Positions 32,798-41,559 are shown, counted from the stretch's first letter. The stretch is DNA of 42,529 nt from Oscillospiraceae bacterium (GCA_017430985.1 JAFRLZ010000034.1:1-42529), one strand, 5' to 3'. Made by a program: numbers and translations. The notes: generated from the letters alone by a model not told the origin.

Positions 32798-32801
32798 TGT
32801 G

Positions 32802-32837
32802 AAAATGCCTCTCTGTCACGGGACGGAGAGGCATTTT
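32802..32837 (+). terminator. Terminator of the LOG-family gene
   Basis: AAAATGCCTCTC pairs with GAGAGGCATTTT, ending in TTTTATT. It begins just after the stop at 32797. Confidence 0.92.
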
Positions 32838-32862
32838 ATTCCATGCGCGCGGCCGCCGGGTA

Positions 32863-32891
32863 TTGAATTGGAATGGGATCTTTGGTATAAT
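32863..32891 (+). promoter_or_regulatory. Promoter of the recJ-rel unit
   Basis: TTGAAT (32863-32868), 17 bases, TATAAT (32886-32891). The transcript would start near 32898, too close to the ATG at 32904 to allow a ribosome site, which supports the later recJ start at 32940. Confidence 0.8.
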
Positions 32892-32939
32892 AACTTATTA
32901 AAAATGAAAAAAGATAATAGAGAAGAAAAAGAGACGCTT

Positions 32940-34943
32940 ATGAAAGAGAAGATCTGGCAAATCCCCTACGTCCGCCCGGCGCCGACGCAGGCGCTGCGAG
33001 AGCTGGGCTGTCCGCCGCTGCTGGCGCTGCTGCTGGCCGCGCGCGGGGTCGAGAGCCGCGAGGCCGCCGCCTCCCTGCTGTACGGCGGCAGCGAGACCCT
33101 GCACGATCCCCTGCTGATGAAGGGCATGCCCGCCGGGGCCGAGCGGCTCCGCCGCGCCGTCGAAGCGGGCGAGACGGTCGCCGTCTACGGCGATTACGAC
33201 GTGGACGGCATCACCTCGACCTGCCTGCTCACGGAATACCTGCGCTCTCGCGGGCTGTGCTGCATCCCGTATATCCCGGACCGCGATGAGGAGGGCTACG
33301 GGCTCAACCGCGCCGCCGTGGAGGCGCTGCGCGCGCAGGACGTGAGCCTGCTCATCACGGTGGACTGCGGCATCACCGCGCGCGAGGAGGCCCTCTACGC
33401 CGCCTCGCTCGGTATAGACGTCATCATCACCGACCACCACGAATGCGGCGGAGCCGGTCTCCCCGAGGCCGCCGCCGTGATCGACCCCAAGCAGGAGGGC
33501 GACGCCTACCCGAACCCCTATCTGGCCGGCGTGGGCGTGGCGCTGAAGCTGGCCTGCGCCTGCGAGGGCGCGGCCGAGCCCGTTCTGGAGCGCTATGCGG
33601 ACCTTGTCGCCGTGGGCACCGTGGCGGACGTCATGCCGCTCGTCGGTGAAAACCGCTATCTGGTGCGGCGCGGCCTGGAAAAGCTGGCGAAAGACCCCTG
33701 CCCCGGCATGGCCGCCATGCTCCGTGAGGCCGGGATCGACGAGAAAAAGATCAGCGCCGCCTCCATCGGCTTCGGTCTGGCGCCGCGTCTGAACGCGGCC
33801 GGGCGCCTCGGGCAGACGGAGATCGCCCTGCGCCTGCTGCTCAGCCGCGACCCGGACACGGCGGCCGACTGCGCCGCCGAGCTCTGCCGCCTCAACCGGC
33901 AGCGCCAAAGCATCGAGACGGAGATCTGGCAGGAGGCCAACGACCTGCTGGCCGGGCAGACGCCGACCGAGCCCATCGTGCTCTCCGGCGAGCACTGGCA
34001 TCAGGGCGTGATCGGCATCGCGGCCTCCCGCCTGGCCGAGCAGTACTCCCTGCCGGCGATCATGATCTGCCTCAACGGAGACGTGGGCAAGGGCTCCTGC
34101 CGCAGCTACGGCGGCTTCAATCTGTACGAGGCGCTGAGCGCCTGCTCCGAGCATCTGATCGGCTTCGGCGGGCATTCGCTGGCCGCCGGGCTGAACATCC
34201 GGCGCGACAAGCTGGAGGACTTCCGCGCGGCGCTCTGCGCCTACTACCGCGAGCACAGGCCGCAGCCGCAGCCGGAGGTGCAGTGCGAGCTGCTGATCGC
34301 CGACCCCGCGCTGCTGAGCCTGGATAACATCCGCGCCCTGGATCTGCTGGAGCCCTGCGGCAGCGGCAACCCCCGCCCCGTGATGTGCCTGTCCGGCGTG
34401 ACGCTCGAGAGCATGTCGGCCGTGGGCGGCGGCAAGCATCTGCGGCTGCGCGTGCGGCTGCGCGGCGAGAGCTTCGACGGGATCTTCTTCTCGCATACGG
34501 CCGAGGAGCTCGGTCTGCGGGAGGGGATGGCGGTCGATCTGGCCTTCACCCCGCAGCTCAATGAGTTCCGCGGGCAGACCACCGTGCAGCTCCTGGTTTC
34601 GGCGGCGCGGCCGCACGAGCCGGACGAGCTGTGCGGGGCGCTCCTCTCCGGGCAAAGCGGGGTCCTTTGGGCCGCCGCGCCCTGGACGCCGGCGCGCGCG
34701 GACTTTGTCCGGGTCTGGCGCAGCGTCGAGGCCGAGGGCTTCGCCCTCGCCGCCGACACGCCCGGCGTGCTGGCCCAGCGCCCGAGCGGCATGGAGCCGG
34801 AACGCTTCTGCCTGTGTCTGGCCGTGCTGCGCGAGGCCGGGCTTCTGAGCGGCGAGGGGCCGCTCTACGGCGCGGCCGCCGCGTCGATCGACGGCAAGGC
34901 CGATCTCGAGGCGACTGCGATCATGCGCGCGCTGCGGCAATGA
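32940..34943 (+). CDS. recJ: Single-stranded-DNA-specific exonuclease RecJ
   Basis: RecJ degrades single-stranded DNA 5' to 3' in recombination and mismatch repair. The 667-residue product shows the DHH phosphoesterase motifs: VAVYGDYDVDGITS (about 81-94), LITVDCGITAREE, and IITDHHECGG (about 162-171). The DHHA1 region follows with HWHQGVIGIAASRLAE and GFGGHSLAAGLNIR. A C-terminal OB-like domain and about 100 further residues complete the protein, which is near the usual size. ATG 32940 is preferred to an in-frame ATG at 32904 because of promoter position and an upstream purine-rich site; the open frame extends to 32742. Confidence 0.95.
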   Translation: MKEKIWQIPYVRPAPTQALRELGCPPLLALLLAARGVESREAAASLLYGGSETLHDPLLMKGMPAGAERLRRAVEAGETVAVYGDYDVDGITSTCLLTEYLRSRGLCCIPYIPDRDEEGYGLNRAAVEALRAQDVSLLITVDCGITAREEALYAASLGIDVIITDHHECGGAGLPEAAAVIDPKQEGDAYPNPYLAGVGVALKLACACEGAAEPVLERYADLVAVGTVADVMPLVGENRYLVRRGLEKLAKDPCPGMAAMLREAGIDEKKISAASIGFGLAPRLNAAGRLGQTEIALRLLLSRDPDTAADCAAELCRLNRQRQSIETEIWQEANDLLAGQTPTEPIVLSGEHWHQGVIGIAASRLAEQYSLPAIMICLNGDVGKGSCRSYGGFNLYEALSACSEHLIGFGGHSLAAGLNIRRDKLEDFRAALCAYYREHRPQPQPEVQCELLIADPALLSLDNIRALDLLEPCGSGNPRPVMCLSGVTLESMSAVGGGKHLRLRVRLRGESFDGIFFSHTAEELGLREGMAVDLAFTPQLNEFRGQTTVQLLVSAARPHEPDELCGALLSGQSGVLWAAAPWTPARADFVRVWRSVEAEGFALAADTPGVLAQRPSGMEPERFCLCLAVLREAGLLSGEGPLYGAAAASIDGKADLEATAIMRALRQ

Positions 34944-34994
34944 GTTTTTTCTCTCCGGGATCGATTTGACATCTTTCTTATAGAGGCGGGCAAG

Positions 34995-37244
34995 ATGGAA
35001 GAGAAACAGGAAAACAAGATCACGGCGCATCAGCTTCTGGATCCGGACGTGATGTACGCCGCGCTCGAGGAAAAGCTGCGCGCCGGCGGGCACGCGGCCG
35101 AGCTCGAGCGCATCCGCGCGGCCTACGACACGGCCAAGGCGGCGCACGAAGGGCAGAAGCGCAAGGACGGCTCGCCCTATCTGACGCACTGCGTCGCGGT
35201 GGCGGAGATCTGCGTGGACTTCGGTCTGGACGCCGATTCCGTCGTCTCGGCGCTGCTGCACGACGTGATCGAGGACACCTCGATGACCTACGACGACGTC
35301 GCCAGGCAGTTCGGCGCGGTCGTGGCGGACATCGTGGACGGCGTGAGCAAGCTGACGCGCGTGCAGTATACCAACATCGAAGACGAGCAGATGGAGAACC
35401 TGCGCAAGATGCTCATGGCCATGGCCAAGGACATCCGCGTCATCCTCATCAAGATCGCCGACAGGCTCCACAACATGCGCACCATGGCCTATCAGTCCAC
35501 GGACAAGCAGCGCAGCAAGTCGCTCGAGACCATGGAGATCTACGCGCCGCTGGCCCACCGGCTGGGCATGCAGCGCGCCAAGTGGGAGCTCGAGGATCTG
35601 TCCCTGCAGTATCTGGACCCCGAGGGCTACCGCGAGATCACGCAGTATCTGGAGCAGAAGATGCCGCAGCTGGAATCCTTCATGTCCTCGGTGGAGGAGA
35701 GGATCCGCGCGCGCCTCAACGAGGAGGGCATCAACGCCTCGATCTTCAGCCGCATCAAGCACGTCTACAGCATCTACCGCAAGATGTACGCGCAGAAGCT
35801 GAGCATGGACGGCATCTTTGACCTCTGCGCCTTCCGCGTCATCGTGGACACCATCCCCGACTGCTACAACGTGCTGGGCCTTATCCACGACATGTTCAAG
35901 CCCGTGCCCGGCCGCTTCAAGGACTATATCTCCACGCCCAAGCCCAACATGTACCAGAGCGTGCACACCACGGTCATCGGCGGCGAGGGCATCCCCTTCG
36001 AGGTGCAGATCCGCACCTGGGACATGCACCACACCGCCGAATACGGCATCGCCGCGCACTGGAAATACAAGATGACCGACGGCGGCAACTCCCTGCGCTC
36101 CGGCGACGAGGACAAGTTCGCCTGGGTGCGCTTCCTGCTGGAGAGCCAGCAGGAATCCGACGCGCAGGACTTTTTCCACAACCTCAAGATCGACATGTTC
36201 GCCGACGAGGTCTTCGTCTTCTCGCCGAAGGGCGACGTCATCAACCTGCCCGCCGGCGCCACGCCCATCGACTTTGCCTACATGATCCACTCGGACGTCG
36301 GCAACCACATGGTCGGCGCAAAGGTCAACGGGCGCATCGTCACCTACGATTACACGCTGCAGAACGGCGATATCGTGGAGATCCGCACCTCCAAATCCGC
36401 CACCGGCCCCAGCCGCGACTGGCTGAACGTGGCCAAGAGCGGCTCGGCCCGCACCAAGATCAAGCAGTGGTTCAAGAAGGAGCGCCGCGAGGAGAACATC
36501 GTCCGCGGGCGCGACATGCTCGCCGACGAGCTGCGCCACAACGGGCTGACGCTGGACGACGTGCAGGACGAGGAGATCCTCGCCCCGATCCTCAAGCGGC
36601 TGTGCTACGGCTCCGTGGACGATCTGTACGCCGCCATCGGTTACGGCGGGCTGACCGCCACGCGCGCGGCCAACCGCCTGAAGGACGAGGTGGCGCGCAG
36701 CGCCAAGACCGAGAAGAAGACTGCGCTGGACAAGGTCTCCGAGGCCGCCGAGCGGCGCGAGCAGCAGGCGGCCAGGCGCGAGGTCAAGGCCGTGCACGGC
36801 GTGCTGGTGGCCGGGCTCGACAACTGTCTGGTCAAGTTCTCCCGCTGCTGCACGCCGGTGCCCGGCGACCCCATCGTCGGCTTCATCACCCGCGGCCAGG
36901 GCGTCTCCATCCACCGGCAGGACTGCCAGAACTATCTCAAGCGCCCCCGCGGTCCCGAGGAGGACGGCCGCTGGCTCAGTGTCTCCTGGGCCAGTCAGAT
37001 CACCGACAGCTACACCACCTCGCTGGTGCTGCTGGCCAAGGACCGCTCCGGCCTCGTCATGGATATCGCCACCGTCCTCAACGCCCTCAACGCCAAGGTG
37101 CGCACGCTCTCGGCGCGCGACACGGGCGGGCAGGCCGTCGTCCACATCACGCTGGAGGTCCGCTCGCTCGCAGAGCTGCGGACGATCATGGGCCGGCTCG
37201 CCGGCGTCCCCGGCGTGCGCGAGGTCAACCGCAGCGGATCGTAA
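34995..37244 (+). CDS. rel: Bifunctional (p)ppGpp synthetase/hydrolase (Rel)
   Basis: This is the stringent-response enzyme. The 749-residue product has a complete HD hydrolase domain (THCVAVAEI, LLHDVIEDT and IKIADRLHNMRTM, residues about 50-160), the synthetase domain (FDLCAFRVIVDT, FKDYISTPKPNMYQSVHTTV, EVQIRT, about 240-350), TGS (VFSPKGDVINLPAGATPIDFAY, about 407-465) and a C-terminal ACT domain (TSLVLLAKDRSGLVMDIATVLN, about 675-745). Both catalytic halves look intact. It sits between recJ and dtd, a common Firmicutes order. TTGACA occurs at 34966-34971 upstream of the gene but has no clear -10. Confidence 0.97.
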   Translation: MEEKQENKITAHQLLDPDVMYAALEEKLRAGGHAAELERIRAAYDTAKAAHEGQKRKDGSPYLTHCVAVAEICVDFGLDADSVVSALLHDVIEDTSMTYDDVARQFGAVVADIVDGVSKLTRVQYTNIEDEQMENLRKMLMAMAKDIRVILIKIADRLHNMRTMAYQSTDKQRSKSLETMEIYAPLAHRLGMQRAKWELEDLSLQYLDPEGYREITQYLEQKMPQLESFMSSVEERIRARLNEEGINASIFSRIKHVYSIYRKMYAQKLSMDGIFDLCAFRVIVDTIPDCYNVLGLIHDMFKPVPGRFKDYISTPKPNMYQSVHTTVIGGEGIPFEVQIRTWDMHHTAEYGIAAHWKYKMTDGGNSLRSGDEDKFAWVRFLLESQQESDAQDFFHNLKIDMFADEVFVFSPKGDVINLPAGATPIDFAYMIHSDVGNHMVGAKVNGRIVTYDYTLQNGDIVEIRTSKSATGPSRDWLNVAKSGSARTKIKQWFKKERREENIVRGRDMLADELRHNGLTLDDVQDEEILAPILKRLCYGSVDDLYAAIGYGGLTATRAANRLKDEVARSAKTEKKTALDKVSEAAERREQQAARREVKAVHGVLVAGLDNCLVKFSRCCTPVPGDPIVGFITRGQGVSIHRQDCQNYLKRPRGPEEDGRWLSVSWASQITDSYTTSLVLLAKDRSGLVMDIATVLNALNAKVRTLSARDTGGQAVVHITLEVRSLAELRTIMGRLAGVPGVREVNRSGS

Positions 37245-37291
37245 CGGGAGAATCGAGTTTTCATTTCAGCTTTTAGTTTTAGGAGAGTTCT

Positions 37292-37735
37292 ATGCGAGCT
37301 GTCATTACGAGAGTCAAAAACGCCCGGGTGGAGATCGGCGGCGAGGTCGCCGGTCAGATCGGCGCGGGCTTCCTGGTGCTGCTGGGCGTCCGCCGGGACG
37401 ACACGGAAAAGGAGGCCGACAGGATCGCCGACAAGCTCTGCGGCCTGCGCGTTTTCGAAGACGAAAACGGCAAGATGAACGTCAACCCCGCCGACGCGGG
37501 CGCGCAGCTGCTCATCATCAGCCAGTTCACGCTTTTTGCCGACTGCCGCTCGCGCCGTCCGGGCTTTTCCCTGGCCGCGCGGCCGGAGACGGCGATCCCT
37601 CTCTACGAGCGGGTGATCGCGTTCTGCCGCGAGCGCGGCTTCACGGTGGAGACCGGGGAGTTCGGCGCGGAGATGCAGGTCTATTCGCAAAACGACGGGC
37701 CTGTGACCATCATTCTGGATACGGAGGACCTGTAA
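37292..37735 (+). CDS. dtd: D-aminoacyl-tRNA deacylase
   Basis: The enzyme removes D-amino acids wrongly attached to tRNA. The 147-residue product is full length, with the VITRVKNARVEI opening, the LLIISQFTLFAD motif (about 71-82) and the NDGPVTI motif near the C-terminus (about 134-140), both of which line the active site. AGGAGAG precedes the ATG. It stands between rel and an MBL-fold hydrolase in one operon. Confidence 0.96.
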   Translation: MRAVITRVKNARVEIGGEVAGQIGAGFLVLLGVRRDDTEKEADRIADKLCGLRVFEDENGKMNVNPADAGAQLLIISQFTLFADCRSRRPGFSLAARPETAIPLYERVIAFCRERGFTVETGEFGAEMQVYSQNDGPVTIILDTEDL

Positions 37736-38347
37736 ATGCTCATCAAGACCCTGCCCGTCGGCCAGCTTGAGACCAACTGCTACATCGTCACCGACGAGGC
37801 CTCGCTCTGCTGCGCCGTCATCGACCCCGGCGACGAGAGCAACACCATTCTGGATTATCTGGAGGACAATCATCTCCGCTGCCTCGCCATCCTCCTGACC
37901 CACGGGCACTACGACCACGTCGGCGCGGCAGAGGCCGTGGCGGAGGAGACGGGTGCGACCGTCTACATGCACCGCGCGGACGACACGCACGGGGAGGACC
38001 CGCGCCGCCCCTATACGCTTCCGGAAAAGGGCGAATACTACGGCGACGGCGACGCGGTGGAGCTGCCCGGCCTGCGCTTCGAGGTGATCGCGACGCCCGG
38101 CCACACGCCCGGCGGCGTGACGCTGCGCTGCGGCGAGGCGCTCTTCACCGGCGACACGCTGTTTCGCGGCAGCTGCGGGCGCACCGACCTGCCCGGCGGC
38201 GACATGGACGAGGAGCTGATGAGCCTGAAAAAGCTCTGCGAGCTGCCCGGCGACTACGAGGTCTACCCCGGCCATATGGACAGCTCCACGCTCGAGCGCG
38301 AGCGCAGCTTCAACTACTACTGCCGGATCGCGAGGGCACAGGCATGA
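37736..38347 (+). CDS. MBL-fold hydrolase (glyoxalase II-like)
   Basis: The 203-residue metallo-beta-lactamase-fold protein has the THGHYDHVG metal motif (about 59-67), TPGHTPGG (about 121-128), the bridging Asp in FTGDTLFRGSCGRTDLPGGD (about 137-156) and a final VYPGHMDSST His. These fit the short YcbL/GloB2-like subgroup with an uncertain natural substrate. Its ATG directly follows the dtd stop. Confidence 0.93.
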   Translation: MLIKTLPVGQLETNCYIVTDEASLCCAVIDPGDESNTILDYLEDNHLRCLAILLTHGHYDHVGAAEAVAEETGATVYMHRADDTHGEDPRRPYTLPEKGEYYGDGDAVELPGLRFEVIATPGHTPGGVTLRCGEALFTGDTLFRGSCGRTDLPGGDMDEELMSLKKLCELPGDYEVYPGHMDSSTLERERSFNYYCRIARAQA

Positions 38348-38715
38348 CGAAGGACTATCTGGACTTTGCCGAATGGCTCGATATCGTGCTCGCGCCGGAG
38401 CTGCCGGAGGGTATCGCCGCCTTCTGCTTCAATCTTTATGAGGACGCCGAGGATGCGCATCTCTTCGCCTTTCAGCTGATCGGCGCGCCGGGCTACGACC
38501 CCCTGCTGCCCGACTGGGCCTGCGAGGAGCTCTACAGCACGGGCGAATATCTCTTCCTCCGCCGCTCCCTGACCTGGGAGAGCTGCCTCGAGGAAGGCGC
38601 GGCGCTGGTCAGGAGCTATCTGGAACTCGGACTGTACCGCGCGAAGCTGCTCGCCGCGAAGGCCGTCGCCATCGGCTTTGTCGACGGCGACCTGCTCACG
38701 ATCCGGGAGGCTTGA
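38344..38715 (+). CDS. Conserved-looking hypothetical protein
   Basis: The 123-residue acidic protein begins in the stop codon of the MBL gene (ATGA overlap). It contains no membrane segment or signal peptide. The mixed alpha/beta pattern with many Trp/Tyr/Leu residues (LPDWACEELYSTGEYLF) suggests a compact cytoplasmic fold. I do not recognise a family. It is the last gene of the recJ-rel-dtd unit and ends before a strong terminator. Confidence 0.8.
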   Translation: MTKDYLDFAEWLDIVLAPELPEGIAAFCFNLYEDAEDAHLFAFQLIGAPGYDPLLPDWACEELYSTGEYLFLRRSLTWESCLEEGAALVRSYLELGLYRAKLLAAKAVAIGFVDGDLLTIREA

Positions 38716-38741
38716 GCGGAAGCGCTCCGTCTCAAAGCGCA

Positions 38742-38776
38742 AAAAAAAGGAACCGCATTTCTGCGGTTCCTTTTTT
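38742..38776. terminator. Bidirectional terminator, copy 1
   Basis: AAAAAAGGAACCGCA pairs with TGCGGTTCCTTTTTT around a TTTC loop. It serves the plus-strand operon and the convergent minus-strand lipase gene. A near-identical copy stands at 39807-39842. Confidence 0.95.
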
Positions 38777-38792
38777 ATGTTTCAGTCAGAGA

Positions 38793-39569
38793 TCAGTAGG
38801 GCAGGCCGAAGTAATTGGGTGCCTTAAAGAAGGCCCGCGTTTTCACTTCAAGGATGAGCTTCATGTTGCCGCCCTTGTTGCCGAGAACATCGTAGGAATT
38901 CCAAACCGAGCTCCGATAGCTCTCCGTGTGAGCCTTCGTCGCCAAAAAGCCGGATCTTTCGGTTTTCAGGCTGATGATCGCATGGATCGGGAGGATGAAG
39001 GTGTTGACCGACAAGTAGGGGACAACATCAGCTTTGTCGCCGAGGCGGCAGGTTTTGCCCTCCTGCAGGCCGGCGGAGATGAGCGGAGACCCAAAGGTGA
39101 CCGTGTTGAGGATGTTATAATTGGACTTAAGCTTCGAGCTGGCCGCGAGCTGCTGAGCAACCATGCCGCCGAGACTGTGGCCTGCAATAATCAAGTTGGA
39201 ACCCTTCGGAACAGCATTCAAAACCGCAGCGGAAGCACTGTCAAGAAGGGGGTTCGTGAGGTTAAGGCCGACCATGATATCTGTCAGAACATTCGTGGCT
39301 TGATAAGCGACATTGTCAGTTCCGGAGAGCGTTACCAGATAGACGGTTTTTTTGCTCAAGCCATACTTATCCTGAAGCGTAGCCCTGGTAATCATGATCG
39401 GTCCTTTCGAACCGCCGTTGTAGCCCTGGCAAACATAGTTGTAGAGATCGGGAGCATTCGCCAAAGTTTGTGTTGTGGAAGCCGCGAACGCGGTGACGCC
39501 GCCGGCCAAGGTGGCGATGATCAGGACGATGGCCAGCAGCTTGGTCGTAAGCCTAAGCGTTTTCTTCAT
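38793..39569 (-). CDS. Secreted class 3 lipase-like alpha/beta hydrolase, paralogue 1
   Basis: The 258-residue protein has a signal peptide (KKTLRLTTKLLAIVLIIATLAGGVTAFA) and an alpha/beta hydrolase core. The nucleophile elbow is IIAGHSLGGMVAQQLA (Ser132); Asp181 in KADVVPYLS and His214 in KAHTESY are good candidates to complete the triad, and all three are conserved in the neighbour. The order and GHSLGG motif fit class 3 lipases, though fatty ester specificity cannot be confirmed. AAGGGG precedes the ATG. It has its own promoter and terminator and shares the GLPY C-terminus with its paralogue. Confidence 0.88.
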   Translation of the reverse strand: MKKTLRLTTKLLAIVLIIATLAGGVTAFAASTTQTLANAPDLYNYVCQGYNGGSKGPIMITRATLQDKYGLSKKTVYLVTLSGTDNVAYQATNVLTDIMVGLNLTNPLLDSASAAVLNAVPKGSNLIIAGHSLGGMVAQQLAASSKLKSNYNILNTVTFGSPLISAGLQEGKTCRLGDKADVVPYLSVNTFILPIHAIISLKTERSGFLATKAHTESYRSSVWNSYDVLGNKGGNMKLILEVKTRAFFKAPNYFGLPY

Positions 39570-39654
39570 TTTAGATTTCCCCTTGCTTTATTACATATCT
39601 GCGGCTCCTGCCATGGATGCAAGCTGTTATGGCCGCAAAACAGCTATTATAGAA

Positions 39655-39683
39655 ATGATAGCATGGAGTCCGGTTTTTGTAAA
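39655..39683 (-). promoter_or_regulatory. Promoter of lipase paralogue 1
   Basis: TTTACA (39678-39683), 17 bases, TATCAT (39655-39660) on the minus strand. The -35 is preceded by GGAAACA-T, a feature shared with the promoter of paralogue 2. Confidence 0.7.
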
Positions 39684-39697
39684 ATGTTTCCGGACTC
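39666..39697. promoter_or_regulatory. Inverted repeat flanking the lipase 1 -35 box
   Basis: GAGTCCGG (39666-39673) and CCGGACTC (39690-39697) form a perfect 8-base inverted repeat with the -35 hexamer in the 16-base centre. This is a plausible operator. It is not conserved in the paralogue 2 promoter. Confidence 0.5.
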
Positions 39698-39806
39698 TCC
39701 TTTTTAAAAATGTTTATCTGCACAAATCGTCTGGTTTTTTTTGGTCACTTTGCCAATGGGAAAATGGCTGCTCATGCTCCTGAAAAACGCGAGGCAGAAT
39801 TCAGCG

Positions 39807-39842
39807 CAAAAAAGGAACCGCATTTCTGCGGTTCCTTTTTTA
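39807..39842 (-). terminator. Terminator of lipase paralogue 2, copy 2 of the hairpin
   Basis: The AAAAAAGGAACCGCA ... TGCGGTTCCTTTTTT hairpin is essentially the same as the one at 38742-38776. It stands 18 bases after the stop of the second lipase gene at 39860. Confidence 0.95.
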
Positions 39843-39859
39843 TGTATTTTGATCGAAAA

Positions 39860-40666
39860 TCAGTAAGGCAGGCCAAGGTAGCAGGGGGCATAGTAGAACT
39901 GCTCGGTGTTCAGCTTGAGTTCGATCACCTTTTTGCCGTTCTTGTAGCCAAGAACGTCATAATCTTTAAAAAGATCCGTTCCGTAGGCCTCGCAGTGCGC
40001 TCTCGTGCGCTCGCTGATCGAGGTGCCGTAGCCGCCGCCGCTGACTCTGTTCAGGCCGGCCAGGGCACGGATCGGGGTAATGAGCGTGTTGGTGGAGAGG
40101 TAGGGAACATAGTCCAGCTCATGGCCGAGGCGCTGGATGCTGCCCTCACGGAAGCCGGCCGCGATCAGCGGAGAGCCGAAAGTAACCGTATTGAGGATCT
40201 TATATCTGGCTCTGAGTACTGGGTTCGCTGCAAGCTGCTGCGCGACCATGCCGCCGAGGCTGTGTCCGGCAAGAACGATGTTGGCATTTTTCGGGACACG
40301 GCCCATAATCGCAGCGGTAGCTCTGTCAAAGTAGTCGTTCGGGAGATTGGTACCAACCTTCAGGCAAGTCAAAAGATTGGTGGCCTGGTACTTGACATCG
40401 ATCTGCAGGCCGGCAAACGTAACCAAGTAGATGGACTTCTTGCCAATGTTGTTATTCTTGTTCTTCAGCGTGCCTTCCGTGATGATGATGGGGCCCTTTC
40501 CCCCTTCACTGCGGTAGCCCTGATGCAGATAGTTATACAATTCCGGAGCATTGTCCAGTCTTGCATCCGTCCATTTTGCCGCAAACGCAACGGTGCCGCT
40601 GATCAGAGTGGCGATGATCAGGACGACGGCCAGCAGCTTGGTGGTGAACTTCAAAGTTTTCTTCAC
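39860..40666 (-). CDS. Secreted class 3 lipase-like alpha/beta hydrolase, paralogue 2
   Basis: The 268-residue protein is a clear paralogue of its neighbour. It shares the signal peptide (KKTLKFTTKLLAVVLIIATLISG), NAPELYNYLHQGY, the nucleophile elbow VLAGHSLGGMVAQQLA, LDYVPYLS (Asp), RAHCEAYG (His), KDYDVLGYKNG and the GLPY end. It differs mainly by short insertions in the N-terminal half and before the His segment. The start is probably the GTG at 40666, with GAGGAG 9 bases before it and alignment with the paralogue's ATG; the ATG at 40672 is too close to that site. Its own promoter and terminator make it an independent unit. Confidence 0.88.
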   Translation of the reverse strand: MKKTLKFTTKLLAVVLIIATLISGTVAFAAKWTDARLDNAPELYNYLHQGYRSEGGKGPIIITEGTLKNKNNNIGKKSIYLVTFAGLQIDVKYQATNLLTCLKVGTNLPNDYFDRATAAIMGRVPKNANIVLAGHSLGGMVAQQLAANPVLRARYKILNTVTFGSPLIAAGFREGSIQRLGHELDYVPYLSTNTLITPIRALAGLNRVSGGGYGTSISERTRAHCEAYGTDLFKDYDVLGYKNGKKVIELKLNTEQFYYAPCYLGLPY

Positions 40667-40751
40667 TATCATACTCTCCTCGTCTTCAATACTTATCCCC
40701 GGTTCTCGTCACTCTCGCGTGACCCGTGGCCGCAGGATAGCTAGTATAGTC

Positions 40752-40780
40752 ATCATAGCATAGGGAAAAGAAAATGTAAA
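40752..40780 (-). promoter_or_regulatory. Promoter of lipase paralogue 2
   Basis: TTTACA (40775-40780), 17 bases, TATGAT (40752-40757) on the minus strand. The sequence just upstream reads GGAAACC-T, as in paralogue 1, so promoter context was duplicated with the gene. The leader is about 80 bases. Confidence 0.75.
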
Positions 40781-40854
40781 AGGTTTCCTTTGTTAAATTC
40801 TTGATATGTATGATTGCACAAGTTTATTGCCGTTTTTTAGTCTGTTTTTTACAT

Positions 40855-40882
40855 AAAAAGTTCAGAAGTTTGTATCAACTTC
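40855..40882 (-). terminator. Possible terminator of the HAD gene
   Basis: GAAGTT (40865-40870) pairs with AACTTC (40877-40882). On the minus strand the stem is followed by TGAACTTTTTATG. The stem is short and the T-tract offset, so this is tentative. A longer imperfect GC-rich stem lies at about 40886-40915. Confidence 0.45.
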
Positions 40883-40917
40883 CGCCGACCGCGCGGATCG
40901 TTCTCCGCTCGGCCGCG

Positions 40918-41559
40918 TCACGCCAGCAATAGCGTCTTCAGTTCCTCCAGATCCTCCGCGATCGCAGCCGCTCCGGCTCGCTCCAGCTCGCCCGCGGCGG
41001 CGTAGCCCCAGCGTACGCCGAGGCAGGGGATGCCGCAGCGGCGGGCGCCATCCACGTCGAAGCGCGTGTCGCCCACCAGCACCGTCGACGCCGGGTCGGC
41101 GCCGCAGTCGGCCATCGCCCAGCTCAGGACCTGCCACTTTTCGTTGTCGACCACGCTCGGGTCGCTGCCGCGCACCACGTCGAACTTTTCCCGCAGACCG
41201 GAGCGCTCCAGCAGGAGCTCCGCGAGCGGCTGCGGCTTGGAGGTGGCGACGCCGACGGTCTTCCCCGCGGCGCGCAGCACGTCCAGCAGTTCCGCGATTC
41301 CCGGGAAGGGTCGGCTCTCGTAGACGCCGACCGGGAGATAGCGCTCGCGGAAATCCGCGATGGCCCGCAGCGCCTCCGCCTCGCTCAGACCCGTGTATTC
41401 CATAAAGGAAAACTGCAGCGGCGGCCCGGCAAAGCGCCGGAGCTCGCTCAGCTCGGCGTCCCTCCCCTGCCTGCGCAGGGCGTACCGCACCGATTTGGCG
41501 ATGCCCTCCACGGTGTCGAAGACCGTGCCGTCAAAATCAAAGAGGATCGTCTGATACAT
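40918..41559 (-). CDS. HAD family phosphatase (phosphoglycolate phosphatase-like)
   Basis: The 213-residue product has the four HAD motifs: ILFDFDGTVFDTVEG (motif I with nucleophile Asp, about 5-19), VATSKPQ (motif II, about 109-115), the Lys in NEKWQVL (about 145-151), and VLVGDTRFDVDGARR (motif IV, about 163-177). A helical cap (about 20-85) places it near Gph/PpaX-type phosphatases. The substrate is not fixed by sequence. The start at 41559 has AAGGTG about 7 bases upstream; the open frame extends far back without one. Confidence 0.92.
   Translation of the reverse strand: MYQTILFDFDGTVFDTVEGIAKSVRYALRRQGRDAELSELRRFAGPPLQFSFMEYTGLSEAEALRAIADFRERYLPVGVYESRPFPGIAELLDVLRAAGKTVGVATSKPQPLAELLLERSGLREKFDVVRGSDPSVVDNEKWQVLSWAMADCGADPASTVLVGDTRFDVDGARRCGIPCLGVRWGYAAAGELERAGAAAIAEDLEELKTLLLA

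Noticed and set aside
32898-37145. 1415-codon open frame on the minus strand
   Set aside because: It lies antisense to recJ and rel, whose conserved motifs are unmistakable on the plus strand. Long antisense frames arise from the high third-position GC of these genes.
40886-40915. GC-rich stem after the HAD gene as the main terminator
   Set aside because: The stem has a mismatch and a G-T pair and is not followed by a T-tract; the A/T-containing hairpin further on (40865-40882) is a better though weak candidate.
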